A DNA stretch of 11,159 nucleotides from JAIVJN01 sp036732565 (GTDB taxonomy: Bacteria; Acidobacteriota; Vicinamibacteria; Vicinamibacterales; UBA2999). Where the stretch lies: the NCBI GenBank assembly GCA_036732565.1, contig DAINCF010000215.1, positions 1 through 11,159 on the forward strand, written 5' to 3'. Made by a program: the position numbers and the translations under genes. The number at the start of each line of letters is the position of its first letter. The stretch's first letter is position 1. The notes beneath the pieces are model-generated. The model made no database searches. It was not told where the DNA came from and saw nothing but the letters and a program-made list of their open reading frames with translations. Positions 1 to 6,574 of this stretch are shown in pieces.

Positions 1-836
1 CAACCGAGTTGTCGCGCCCGGGGGCTGCGCATGCGCTGATCGAGCGCCAGGGCGTCGGCGTAGTCACCGAGCTTGCTCCGCGCTTCGATGATCGGCACGA
101 AGCGGACATCCGGACGCATCGGCACCTGCGAGGCGATGGCCTCGGCGATGTCGGCGACGCGCTCGTCGGCCTCGTCGTTGGCGTGGTAGACGCCAGCGGC
201 GTCCGGCGCTTCGATCAGCCGGACGTATAGATCGGCGAGGTCGCGATCGTAGACGCACGACCAGCGATTCGTGCCCGGACCGATGACACGGATGAGACCG
301 TTCAGCCCGTCCTTGATCAGATCGGAGACGATGCCCGTCGTCCCGCCGTAGACGATACCGGGTCTGACGACGACCGTGCGCACGCCGTCACCGGCGGACG
401 CGAGCACCACTTCTTCGTGCCCCACGCGCCACGCCGACGTGGCCGCCGGCGCGGTGGCCGGAATGTCTTCGGCCGTGGGACGCGGCGCGTACCCCAACAC
501 CCACACGCCAGACGTATAGATGAACGCGCGAGGCCCGCGGCTGGCGCCGCGCTTGAGCGCGCTGAGCAAGGTGTCGATCGCGAAGCGGTCCTTCTCCACG
601 CGCCTGGGCGAGGCTTCGGCCGCGGTATGGACGACCACGTCGCATGCCGACGCCCGCTCCTGGTACGTGCGCACGATGCCGAGCTCGCTGAGCACCGGTT
701 TCGCGCCCCGCTCCGCCAGACGCTCGCCCTTTTCGGGGTCGCGGACCATCGCCGTGACCTGATGGCCGCCGCGCAGCAAGGCGTCGAGCACGGCAGACCC
801 GATGTAGCCAGTCGCGCCGGTCAGAAAGACATGCAT
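1..836 (-). CDS. Extended SDR, NAD-dependent epimerase/dehydratase-like (3' end outside window)
   Basis: This gene is read from the ATG at 836-834; about 278 codons are visible and the C-terminus lies beyond position 1. The protein begins MHVFLTGATGYIGSAV, a Rossmann fold with the TGxxGxxG dinucleotide motif at residues 6-13. A later strand ends in YTSGVWVLGY (S109), followed by VVVRPGIVYGG and NRWSCVYDRDLADLYVRLIE, both typical of extended SDRs of the epimerase/dehydratase class. The visible end, SKLGDYADALALDQRMRSPRARQLG, is also typical of the C-terminal region of this class. The Tyr-x3-Lys catalytic pair is not apparent: the equivalent stretch is RVGHEEVVL (H140), so it may be an atypical SDR that binds nucleotide without standard Tyr/Lys chemistry. 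The substrate cannot be told. It lies downstream of the DAC-like gene on the same strand, separated by a palindromic repeat. No clear Shine-Dalgarno precedes the start. Confidence 0.85.
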   Translation of the reverse strand, partial: MHVFLTGATGYIGSAVLDALLRGGHQVTAMVRDPEKGERLAERGAKPVLSELGIVRTYQERASACDVVVHTAAEASPRRVEKDRFAIDTLLSALKRGASRGPRAFIYTSGVWVLGYAPRPTAEDIPATAPAATSAWRVGHEEVVLASAGDGVRTVVVRPGIVYGGTTGIVSDLIKDGLNGLIRVIGPGTNRWSCVYDRDLADLYVRLIEAPDAAGVYHANDEADERVADIAEAIASQVPMRPDVRFVPIIEARSKLGDYADALALDQRMRSPRARQLG

Positions 837-851
837 GGGTCGATCACTCAA

Positions 852-935
852 TCGGGAGTCGGCAATCGGGAGTCGGGCGTCGGCAGTCACGGAGCTGGAG
901 CAGGACTGCCGACTGCCGATTCCCGACTGCCGACG
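852..935. repeat. Heptamer-based palindromic repeat, copy 1
   Basis: The left arm (about 852-891) is made of 7-bp units of the GTCGGGA/GTCGGCA type and ends in GGCAGTCACG. After a short loop (892-903) the right arm (904-935) carries the complementary units GACTGCC/GACTCCC. The stretch 852-877 is identical over 26 bp to 2357-2382 in copy 2. It fills almost all of the gap between the SDR gene and the DAC-like gene and ends three bases before the stop codon of the latter. Transcribed RNA would fold into a long hairpin, so it could also act as an attenuator or mRNA stabiliser between two co-directional genes; that role is inference. Confidence 0.85.
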
Positions 936-938
936 TTG

Positions 939-2318
939 TTAGATATCCCAGACGCGGCTGCCGTCGTAGAACGTGATCATGCCGTCCTCGCTGACCTTGA
1001 GGACGGGGCCGAAGCGGCTGGCGGCCATGGCCGCCGTGGTCCGGGCGCCCTCGGCGATGCCGCCGGCCTTGGCGTGCTCGCTCGTCAGCGGATGCCGAAG
1101 GATGGCGCCCACGGCCAAGAGCGTGCCGTCTCGATCCGTGACCGTGGCGCCGTCGAGCGTGGCCAGGGCCGCCAGCACGCTCGGGTCGAGGTCGGTCACC
1201 GTGCGTCCAGTGAGCACGTGCAGCAAATCGCGACGCGAGGGCGCGGAGCCCTCCGACTTCACGCCGACGAGATCCATGTCGAGACGGTCTGGCGTCGCGA
1301 CGAGCTGGGCCAGCGACTCCATCGGCCGCCGCAGCATCACGAACAGCGCGCCCTCACGTGCGTCGGAGAGATCGAGCGCGGTCTGGAAGAGCCGCCGCGC
1401 GAGCGCCTGATGACCGACGGCCTCTTCCCACAACGCGTATTTCGCTTGCAGGTCCAGCAAGTGCCAGTCGGCGTTGCGGAACGTGAAGGTCTGGGTGCCC
1501 TCGGCGAACACCTTGATCTCGTGCCGCGGGCTCAACACGACACAGACATTCCGGCCGCCCAGTGTCGCCCGCGCGTGTCCCGCGTAGGTCTGCGCGCACG
1601 GGACGACGAGCTCGTGCCCCGCTGACGCTTCCGCCGCCCACCGCTCGACGTCGACGACATCGATCAGCCGCCCGTCGCGGCCGACGAGAAACACCGTGCG
1701 CAGGCCGTCGGCGATGCGAAAGAACGATTTGATGGCGGTCAGCGCGCTCGAGTACTGCGGCCATTCGCGGCCCTCAGGTGGACGGACGTCGCCCAGATGA
1801 TGCTCGCTGTCCAGCAGCAGCGCGCCGCTCGAGATCGCCTGGTTCTCGTAGCTGGACAGCGCCGCGACGCGCAGGATCTCGATCACTTCGGCCACGCGAT
1901 CGGGCACGACCGTGTCGCTGCGGAGGTTGTACGGCGCGTCATCGAAGAACGACCCGACGTACCGATCCTCGATCGCGCCGCGGAACAGCTCGCCCCGCTC
2001 GACCATCAGCTGCGGGTTCAGGATCGCGCGGTGTCTCGCCGCCAGCACCGACCCGATCGCGCGGGCAAACCGCACTTCGTGCTGCGTGAACGGCCGTTGC
2101 CCGGGCACGCGCAGCACGTAGCGATTCCCGAACCATCGCACCGACAGCGCGCCTGGATCCGCCGTCGGCTCGATCGCCAGCCGGCCGTCCGACGAGGGCG
2201 ACGGCACGGCCTCGGTCTCGAGCTTCGCCCGATCGAAGAAGCGGGCGAGCGCGCGCTGGAGAAACGTGTCGTATTGGACGCCGACGACCAGTGCCGGCGG
2301 GAGCTTGGAGGTAGACAC
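939..2318 (-). CDS. Diadenylate-cyclase-like (DAC/DisA_N) domain protein with unknown N-terminal region
   Basis: The likely start is the GTG at 2318-2316, giving 459 residues. An open frame continues upstream to 2573, but it would run through a palindromic repeat and into the divergent synthetase gene. The C-terminal part (about 305-455) follows the DAC fold order: REGALFVML (about 321-329), matching the RTGALIVIE strand of DisA/CdaA; TLDGATVTDRDGTLLAVGAIL with the DGA motif at 389-391; then GARTTAAMAAS at 424-434 and LKVSEDGMITFY. In true diadenylate cyclases the GxRHRAA segment contacts ATP phosphates; here RHR has become R426-T-T, so c-di-AMP synthesis is doubtful. Residues 1-300 contain SSYENQAISSGALLL and other segments I cannot assign firmly; DisA_N-associated sensor domains (the DACN-type families) are a possibility. 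No membrane segment is seen. It is a soluble nucleotide-binding or signalling protein by inference. Confidence 0.8.
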   Translation of the reverse strand: MSTSKLPPALVVGVQYDTFLQRALARFFDRAKLETEAVPSPSSDGRLAIEPTADPGALSVRWFGNRYVLRVPGQRPFTQHEVRFARAIGSVLAARHRAILNPQLMVERGELFRGAIEDRYVGSFFDDAPYNLRSDTVVPDRVAEVIEILRVAALSSYENQAISSGALLLDSEHHLGDVRPPEGREWPQYSSALTAIKSFFRIADGLRTVFLVGRDGRLIDVVDVERWAAEASAGHELVVPCAQTYAGHARATLGGRNVCVVLSPRHEIKVFAEGTQTFTFRNADWHLLDLQAKYALWEEAVGHQALARRLFQTALDLSDAREGALFVMLRRPMESLAQLVATPDRLDMDLVGVKSEGSAPSRRDLLHVLTGRTVTDLDPSVLAALATLDGATVTDRDGTLLAVGAILRHPLTSEHAKAGGIAEGARTTAAMAASRFGPVLKVSEDGMITFYDGSRVWDI

Positions 2319-2330
2319 AGTGGCTAGTGG

Positions 2331-2336
2331 ATCATA
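2331..2336 (-). promoter_or_regulatory. Possible -10 box for the DAC-like gene
   Basis: On the minus strand the sequence reads TATGAT (5 of 6 to TATAAT), followed by 12 bases and then the GTG start codon. A transcript would begin about five bases before GTG, so the mRNA would be leaderless or nearly so. This agrees with the absence of a Shine-Dalgarno site. No good -35 is seen; the expected position falls in the palindromic repeat. Confidence 0.4.
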
Positions 2337-2350
2337 ATGCAGACACGCGA

Positions 2351-2424
2351 CGGCAGTCGGGAGTCGGCAATCGGGAGTCGGGAGTCCCGTCCGCGATCGC
2401 GTGACTGCCGACTGCCAACTGCCG
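2351..2424. repeat. Heptamer-based palindromic repeat, copy 2
   Basis: The arms are 2351-2374 and 2401-2424, matching as an inverted repeat at about 20 of 24 positions. The left side continues with more heptamer units up to 2389, and the centre holds the perfect palindrome CGCGATCGCG (2392-2401). A 26-bp block (2357-2382) is identical to copy 1. The element occupies most of the 119-bp region between the divergent DAC-like and synthetase genes, so it must overlap or adjoin both promoters. The synthetase ATG lies 13 bases past its right arm. Confidence 0.85.
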
Positions 2425-2437
2425 CCCGATTCTGCCC

Positions 2438-5002
2438 ATGTCCGCGACCCTCGTCGATTTTTTCCGCAAACTGCAGACCCATCGCGGCGACTTTCTCGTG
2501 TATGACGATGGCTATCGTGTGCATCGACATTCGTATGCGGACGTGGCACGGGCTGCACGTGGCTTCGCGACACGGCTGAGCTCTTCGGGCGTCGCGAAAG
2601 GCGACAAGGTGATGTTCTGGGGCGAAAACCGCCCCGAGTGGATCGCGTGCTTCTGGGGCTGCCTCATCGCCGGCGCGATCGTCGTTCCGATCGACTACCG
2701 CGCGTCCGCCGAGTTCCTCACCAAGGTCCGTCGCATCGTGCGCGCCCGCATCGTCTTGATCGGCGAGGACGTCTTGCTGCCCGAAGCAACGCATGACGAC
2801 GCCGACGTGCTGACATGGCGGTTCGCCGAGCTCGATTGGTCGGCCGACGGACCGATGCCGTCTGTGCCGATCGACGCCGACGACGTCACGCAGATCGTCT
2901 TCACGTCGGGCGCAACCGCCGAGCCCAAGGGCGTCGTCATTCGCCATCGCAACATCCTCGCCAACGTGGTGCCGGTCGAGCGCGAGGTCGCGAAGTACAC
3001 GCACTACATCCGGCTGTTCTCACCGATTCGCTTTCTGAATCTGCTGCCATTGAGCCATATGTTCGGCCAATCGATGGCGACGAACATCCCGCCGATGGTG
3101 AACGGCACGGTCTTCTTCATGCGCACCTTCAACCCGGTGGACATCGTCCGCCTGGTCAAGCAGCGGCGCATCTCGGTGATTGTCTGCGTGCCGAAGATCC
3201 TCGACGTGCTGCATGAGCATGCCCTCCGCGTGGACCCACAGGCCGCGGATCCGCCGACCGGCCTGTCGATTCCCGCCCGATGGTGGCGCTACCGGACGAT
3301 CCATCGCATGTTCGGCTTCAAGTTCTGGGCGTTCATCGTCGGCGCCGCGCCGCTCGGGCCGACGCTCGAGGACTTCTGGAAGCGACTGGGTTTCGTCGTG
3401 ATTCAAGGCTATGGCCTGACCGAGACCGCGCCGATCGTCACGTTGAATCACCCGTTTCGCACCAACACCGGCTCTGTCGGAAAACCGATCGGCGGTGTCG
3501 AGGTGAAGATCGCGGAAGACGGCGAGATTCTCGTGCGCGGCGAGAACGTCACGAGCGGGTACTACGAGGATACCGGGAGTCGGCAGTCGGCAGTCGGCAA
3601 TCACGCCACGGGACTCCCGACTCCCGACTCCCGACTGCCGGCGTTGGGCCGGACGCTCGACAACGAAGGCTGGCTGCACACCGGCGACGTCGGCGAGCTC
3701 GATGCGGATGGACGACTCTTCATTCGCGGGCGCAAGAAGGAGATGATCGTCACGCCCGAAGGCCTAAACGTCTTCCCCGACGACGTGGAAGCGGTCCTGA
3801 ATCGCCTGCCTGGAGTCAAGGAGTCGGCGGTCGTCGCTTCGGTGGCCGGCGGCGAAGAACGCGTGCACGCGGTGCTCGTGCTCGAGCGCGGCATCGAGGC
3901 CGAGACAGTTGTCGCCGCCGCCAATCGATCCCTGCAGGATCACCAGCGCGTGCGCGGTGTCAGCGTCTGGCCGGGCGACGTGTTGCCACGGACGGAAGGC
4001 ACGAAGAAGCTGAAGCGGCAGGCGGTGCGCGAGTGGGTCGCCACGGGTGCGCCCGTCGCCACGGCGGGGTCGTCGGACGACGCGCTCCAGGGGCTGCTGC
4101 AGAAGTTTGCGGGCGCGCGCGCGATGAGCGGCGACACGTCCCTGGAGCAGCTCGGGCTGAGCTCACTGGAGCGGGTCGAGCTGATGGTCGCGCTCGAGGA
4201 CAAGTTCCAGACGCGGCTCGACGAAGGCAAGTTCGCGGACGCGCGCACGATCGACGAGCTCCGCGCGCTCGTGGCGCAGGCGCCGGAACAGGCAGAGGTC
4301 GTCGAGCCGGTCGACTTCCCTTCGTGGAATCGCCATCCGGTTGTCGGCATGATTCGCCGGCTGAGCCTCGCCACCTGGATTCTGCCGCTGGCACGCGTCT
4401 TCGCCTGGCTTGAGATTCGCGGCCTGGAGCACCTGCGCGATCTACACGAGCCCGTCGTCTTCGCGGCCAATCACCAGAGCCATTTCGACGTCCCCGTCAT
4501 CCTCGCCGCGTTACCCGGGCACATCCGCACGACGGTCGCGCCGGCCATGGCCAAGGAGTTCTTCAAGGAGCACTTCTTCCCCGAGGGGCAGCCGTGGCGG
4601 CGCATCTTCATCAAGCGGCTCAACTATTACCTGGCCGCCTTCTTCTTCAACGCGTTCCCACTGCCGCAGCGCGAAGCGGGTGCGCGGCAGACCCTCCGCT
4701 ATATCGGGGAGATCACCGCCGACGGCTTCTCGGTCCTCATCTTTCCTGAAGGGCGGCGAGCGGCGGACGGCGCCATCCAGCGCTTTCAGGGGGGCATCGG
4801 GATGATCGGATCGCGGCTGGCGTTGCCGATCGTGCCCGTCCGCATCGAGGGCGTCGATCGGATCCTGCACCCAACCGCGACCATGGCCCGACCGGGCCGG
4901 GTGACCGTGACGTTCGGCGCGCCTATTCGCTTGACAGGCGAGGATTATGCTGCTGAGGCCGCACGCGTAGAAAAGGCGGTCAATGCGCTTGGACGGCCCT
5001 GA
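2438..5002 (+). CDS. Fused acyl-acid synthetase, acyl carrier domain and PlsC acyltransferase
   Basis: An 854-residue fusion. Residues 1-530 form an AMP-forming acyl-CoA/acyl-ACP synthetase: TSGATAEPKG (156-165), LLPLSHMFGQS, YGLTETAP (325-332), GWLHTGD (411-417), GRKKEMIVTPEG and the C-terminal lysine region RTEGTKKLKR (K524 probably catalytic). Residues about 545-625 form a carrier domain, LGLSSLERVEL, with S576 as the expected phosphopantetheine serine; the usual Asp of DSL is Ser. Residues about 630-854 form a lysophospholipid/glycerolipid acyltransferase with NHQSHFD (H679-x4-D684) and FPEGRR (769-774). The enzyme probably activates a fatty acid as acyl-AMP, loads its own carrier arm and passes the chain to a lysolipid, like E. 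coli Aas but with the domains in another order and a built-in carrier. Residues 379-401 are encoded by an inserted palindromic repeat. The ATG at 2438 is chosen because the N-terminus fits the family; no Shine-Dalgarno is visible. Confidence 0.95.
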   Translation: MSATLVDFFRKLQTHRGDFLVYDDGYRVHRHSYADVARAARGFATRLSSSGVAKGDKVMFWGENRPEWIACFWGCLIAGAIVVPIDYRASAEFLTKVRRIVRARIVLIGEDVLLPEATHDDADVLTWRFAELDWSADGPMPSVPIDADDVTQIVFTSGATAEPKGVVIRHRNILANVVPVEREVAKYTHYIRLFSPIRFLNLLPLSHMFGQSMATNIPPMVNGTVFFMRTFNPVDIVRLVKQRRISVIVCVPKILDVLHEHALRVDPQAADPPTGLSIPARWWRYRTIHRMFGFKFWAFIVGAAPLGPTLEDFWKRLGFVVIQGYGLTETAPIVTLNHPFRTNTGSVGKPIGGVEVKIAEDGEILVRGENVTSGYYEDTGSRQSAVGNHATGLPTPDSRLPALGRTLDNEGWLHTGDVGELDADGRLFIRGRKKEMIVTPEGLNVFPDDVEAVLNRLPGVKESAVVASVAGGEERVHAVLVLERGIEAETVVAAANRSLQDHQRVRGVSVWPGDVLPRTEGTKKLKRQAVREWVATGAPVATAGSSDDALQGLLQKFAGARAMSGDTSLEQLGLSSLERVELMVALEDKFQTRLDEGKFADARTIDELRALVAQAPEQAEVVEPVDFPSWNRHPVVGMIRRLSLATWILPLARVFAWLEIRGLEHLRDLHEPVVFAANHQSHFDVPVILAALPGHIRTTVAPAMAKEFFKEHFFPEGQPWRRIFIKRLNYYLAAFFFNAFPLPQREAGARQTLRYIGEITADGFSVLIFPEGRRAADGAIQRFQGGIGMIGSRLALPIVPVRIEGVDRILHPTATMARPGRVTVTFGAPIRLTGEDYAAEAARVEKAVNALGRP
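3573..3641. repeat. Heptamer-based palindromic repeat, copy 3, inside the synthetase gene
   Basis: Two 33-bp arms (3573-3605 and 3609-3641) match as an inverted repeat at 27 of 33 positions, with loop CCA. The units are the same GTCGGCA/GTCGGGA heptamers as the intergenic copies. The whole is 69 bp, or 23 codons, read in frame as residues 379-401 of the synthetase. Without it, 12 residues (EDT plus ALGRTLDNE) would lie between GYY and GWLHTGD, the spacing normal for this family (for example in E. coli FadD). It is therefore seen as an insertion into a surface segment of the adenylation domain. Confidence 0.9.
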
Positions 5003-5015
5003 AGGCCCGCCGTTC

Positions 5016-5044
5016 CGTACGATGATTGCCCTTGTCGTACGATG
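5016..5044. repeat. Pair of CGTACGATG direct repeats upstream of infA
   Basis: The nonamer CGTACGATG occurs at 5016-5024 and 5036-5044, 20 bp apart, about two helical turns, in the 67-bp gap between the synthetase and infA. Each contains the palindrome CGTACG and a TACGAT hexamer that resembles a weak -10 box. They could be an operator pair or part of the infA promoter. No convincing -35/-10 pair was found. Confidence 0.35.
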
Positions 5045-5069
5045 TGTGGCACACTGGTTGCTTAACTGA

Positions 5070-5288
5070 ATGAGCAAGGACGATTTAATTGACATGCAGG
5101 GCACGGTGGTCGCGGTGCATAGCGGTGGTCTCTACCGCGTGCAGGTGGACGCCGGTCACGAAGTGCTGGCCCAGCTCAGCGGCCGGATGCGGCGGTTTCG
5201 CATCAAGGTCGTGCCTGGGGATCGCGTGACGGTCGGCATCTCGCCCTACGATCCACAGCGCGGCATCATCACCTTCCGCGCTCGGTAG
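5070..5288 (+). CDS. infA: Translation initiation factor IF-1
   Basis: A 72-residue protein, the same length as E. coli IF-1. It consists of a single S1/OB-fold domain: MSKDDLIDMQGTVVAV, then YRVQVDAGHEVLAQLSGRMR, IKVVPGDRVTVGISPYDPQRG and the ending ITFRAR, which aligns almost block for block with MAKEDNIEMQGTV...SGKMR...[23 protein letters not shown] of E. coli. IF-1 binds the A site of the 30S subunit with IF-2 and IF-3 during initiation. The ATG at 5070 is fixed by the conserved N-terminus; no Shine-Dalgarno is seen. The helicase start follows after 8 bases, so the two are probably co-transcribed. This is not the ribosomal-protein operon context usual for infA, so the genome may hold another copy. 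Confidence 0.96.
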   Translation: MSKDDLIDMQGTVVAVHSGGLYRVQVDAGHEVLAQLSGRMRRFRIKVVPGDRVTVGISPYDPQRGIITFRAR

Positions 5289-5296
5289 TCCATCTC

Positions 5297-6574
5297 TTGA
5301 ACCCAAATCTCGCCTCGACCCGACCGCCCCGTGGGCGTCGGGCCGGCAGCCGCCGGCCTCGTCCTCGAGCTGATGCCCGGCCTGCCGGTGCTCACGCCGC
5401 GTCCGTCCTCGCACCCGACATTCCGTGGGACTCGATTGACGCCGACCAGCCGCCGATTCCATTTTCGTCATTGGACCTGAACCCACAGCTTCTCAGCGGG
5501 CTCTCGGACCTCGGCTACGCCGGTACGCGACCGGTGCAAGGCGCGGTCATCCCGCTGGCGCTTGCCGGACGCGACATCGTCGCGTGTGCCGAGACCGGCA
5601 CCGGCAAGACGCTCGCCTTCGCCCTGCCGATCCTGCAACGTCTCCTGATCGAGCAGCCCGGGTACGGCGACGAGGCGCGCGAGCCGTATACACGCGCGCT
5701 GATTCTGGCGCCGACGCGCGAGCTGGCCGTGCAGATCGAGGACGCATTGGTCGGCATGACCTATCACACGCCGGTGTCGACCGTCGCGGTCTTCGGCGGC
5801 GTACCGATGGACCCGCAGGAACGCGCGCTCAAAGCCGGCGCCGACATCATCGTCGCGACGCCCGGCCGGCTGATGGACCACATGCGACACGGCGCCACGG
5901 ACTTCGTGCGCCTGCAGGTGCTGGTCCTCGACGAAGCCGATCGCATGATGGACATGGGCTTCTGGCCCGACGTGCAGCGCATCCTCAGCGTGCTGCCACC
6001 GGAGCGGCAGACGCTGCTGTTCTCGGCGACGATGCCGAACGAGATCCTTAAGCTGGCGCGAGAGGTGCTGCAGGCGCCCCATCACGTGCAGGTGGGCGCG
6101 AACCGCGGCGCGGCGCGCACCATTCGTCACGCCAAGGAAGACGTCACGCGCGGCGAGAAGGCCGACTGGGTGGCGCGATTCGTCCGCCGCGAGGCGACCG
6201 GGCCGGTGCTGGTGTTCGTGCGCACGCGCATCGGCGCGGATCGTGTCGCGAAGACGCTTCAGGCACGCGGCATTCGGGCCGCGGCGCTGCACGCGGATCG
6301 CACGCAGCAAGAGCGCCTGCAGGCCGTCGAAGGCTTCCGCGCGGGAAAACACCCAGTACTGGTCGCGACCGACATCGCGGCGCGCGGGCTGGACATCGAG
6401 GGCATCGCCTACGTCGTGAACTACGACGTGCCGGACACCGCCGACGCCTACGTCCACCGCGTGGGCCGCACGGGCCGCTCGGGCGCGGAGGGTCACGCCA
6501 TCACGCTCGTGTCGCCGGAGGAGCAACGCGCCTGGCGCGTGCTGGAGGATCAGGTTGGCATCGCCCTTCGGTAA
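5297..6574 (+). CDS. DEAD-box ATP-dependent RNA helicase (RhlE-like)
   Basis: About 425 residues with all DEAD-box motifs in order: Q motif (FSSLDLNPQLL...RPVQ), Walker A AETGTGKT (98-105), PTRELA, TPGRL, DEAD at 212-215 in DEADRMMDMGF, SAT (243-245), LVFVRT, ATDIAARGLDI and HRVGRTGR (387-394). It should unwind or remodel short RNA duplexes using ATP. The first 60 residues are Arg- and Pro-rich and poorly conserved-looking, a likely RNA-binding tail placed at the N-terminus; the usual long basic C-terminal tail of RhlE is missing. The start chosen is the TTG at 5297, eight bases after the infA stop; no ATG or GTG in frame precedes the Q motif, so a start further in cannot be excluded only at another TTG. 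The end overlaps the next gene by 20 bases. RhlE subfamily membership is inferred from the Q-motif region. Confidence 0.95.
   Translation: MNPNLASTRPPRGRRAGSRRPRPRADARPAGAHAASVLAPDIPWDSIDADQPPIPFSSLDLNPQLLSGLSDLGYAGTRPVQGAVIPLALAGRDIVACAETGTGKTLAFALPILQRLLIEQPGYGDEAREPYTRALILAPTRELAVQIEDALVGMTYHTPVSTVAVFGGVPMDPQERALKAGADIIVATPGRLMDHMRHGATDFVRLQVLVLDEADRMMDMGFWPDVQRILSVLPPERQTLLFSATMPNEILKLAREVLQAPHHVQVGANRGAARTIRHAKEDVTRGEKADWVARFVRREATGPVLVFVRTRIGADRVAKTLQARGIRAAALHADRTQQERLQAVEGFRAGKHPVLVATDIAARGLDIEGIAYVVNYDVPDTADAYVHRVGRTGRSGAEGHAITLVSPEEQRAWRVLEDQVGIALR

Noticed and set aside
417..1625. Long plus-strand open frame (about 400 codons)
   Set aside because: It lies opposite the SDR and DAC-like genes, crosses the palindromic repeat and gives an Arg/Gly/His-rich product without recognisable motifs; GC-rich antisense artefact.
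2319..2573. N-terminal extension of the DAC-like gene to an upstream start
   Set aside because: It would translate the palindromic repeat and overlap the start of the divergent synthetase; the added sequence has no domain character.
3573..3641. Synthetase gene as a pseudogene broken by the repeat
   Set aside because: The insertion is 69 bp and keeps the frame, and all downstream motifs of the three domains are intact.
3280..4413. Second plus-strand open frame within the synthetase gene
   Set aside because: It is a shifted-frame shadow rich in Arg and Gly; the synthetase frame contains all catalytic motifs.
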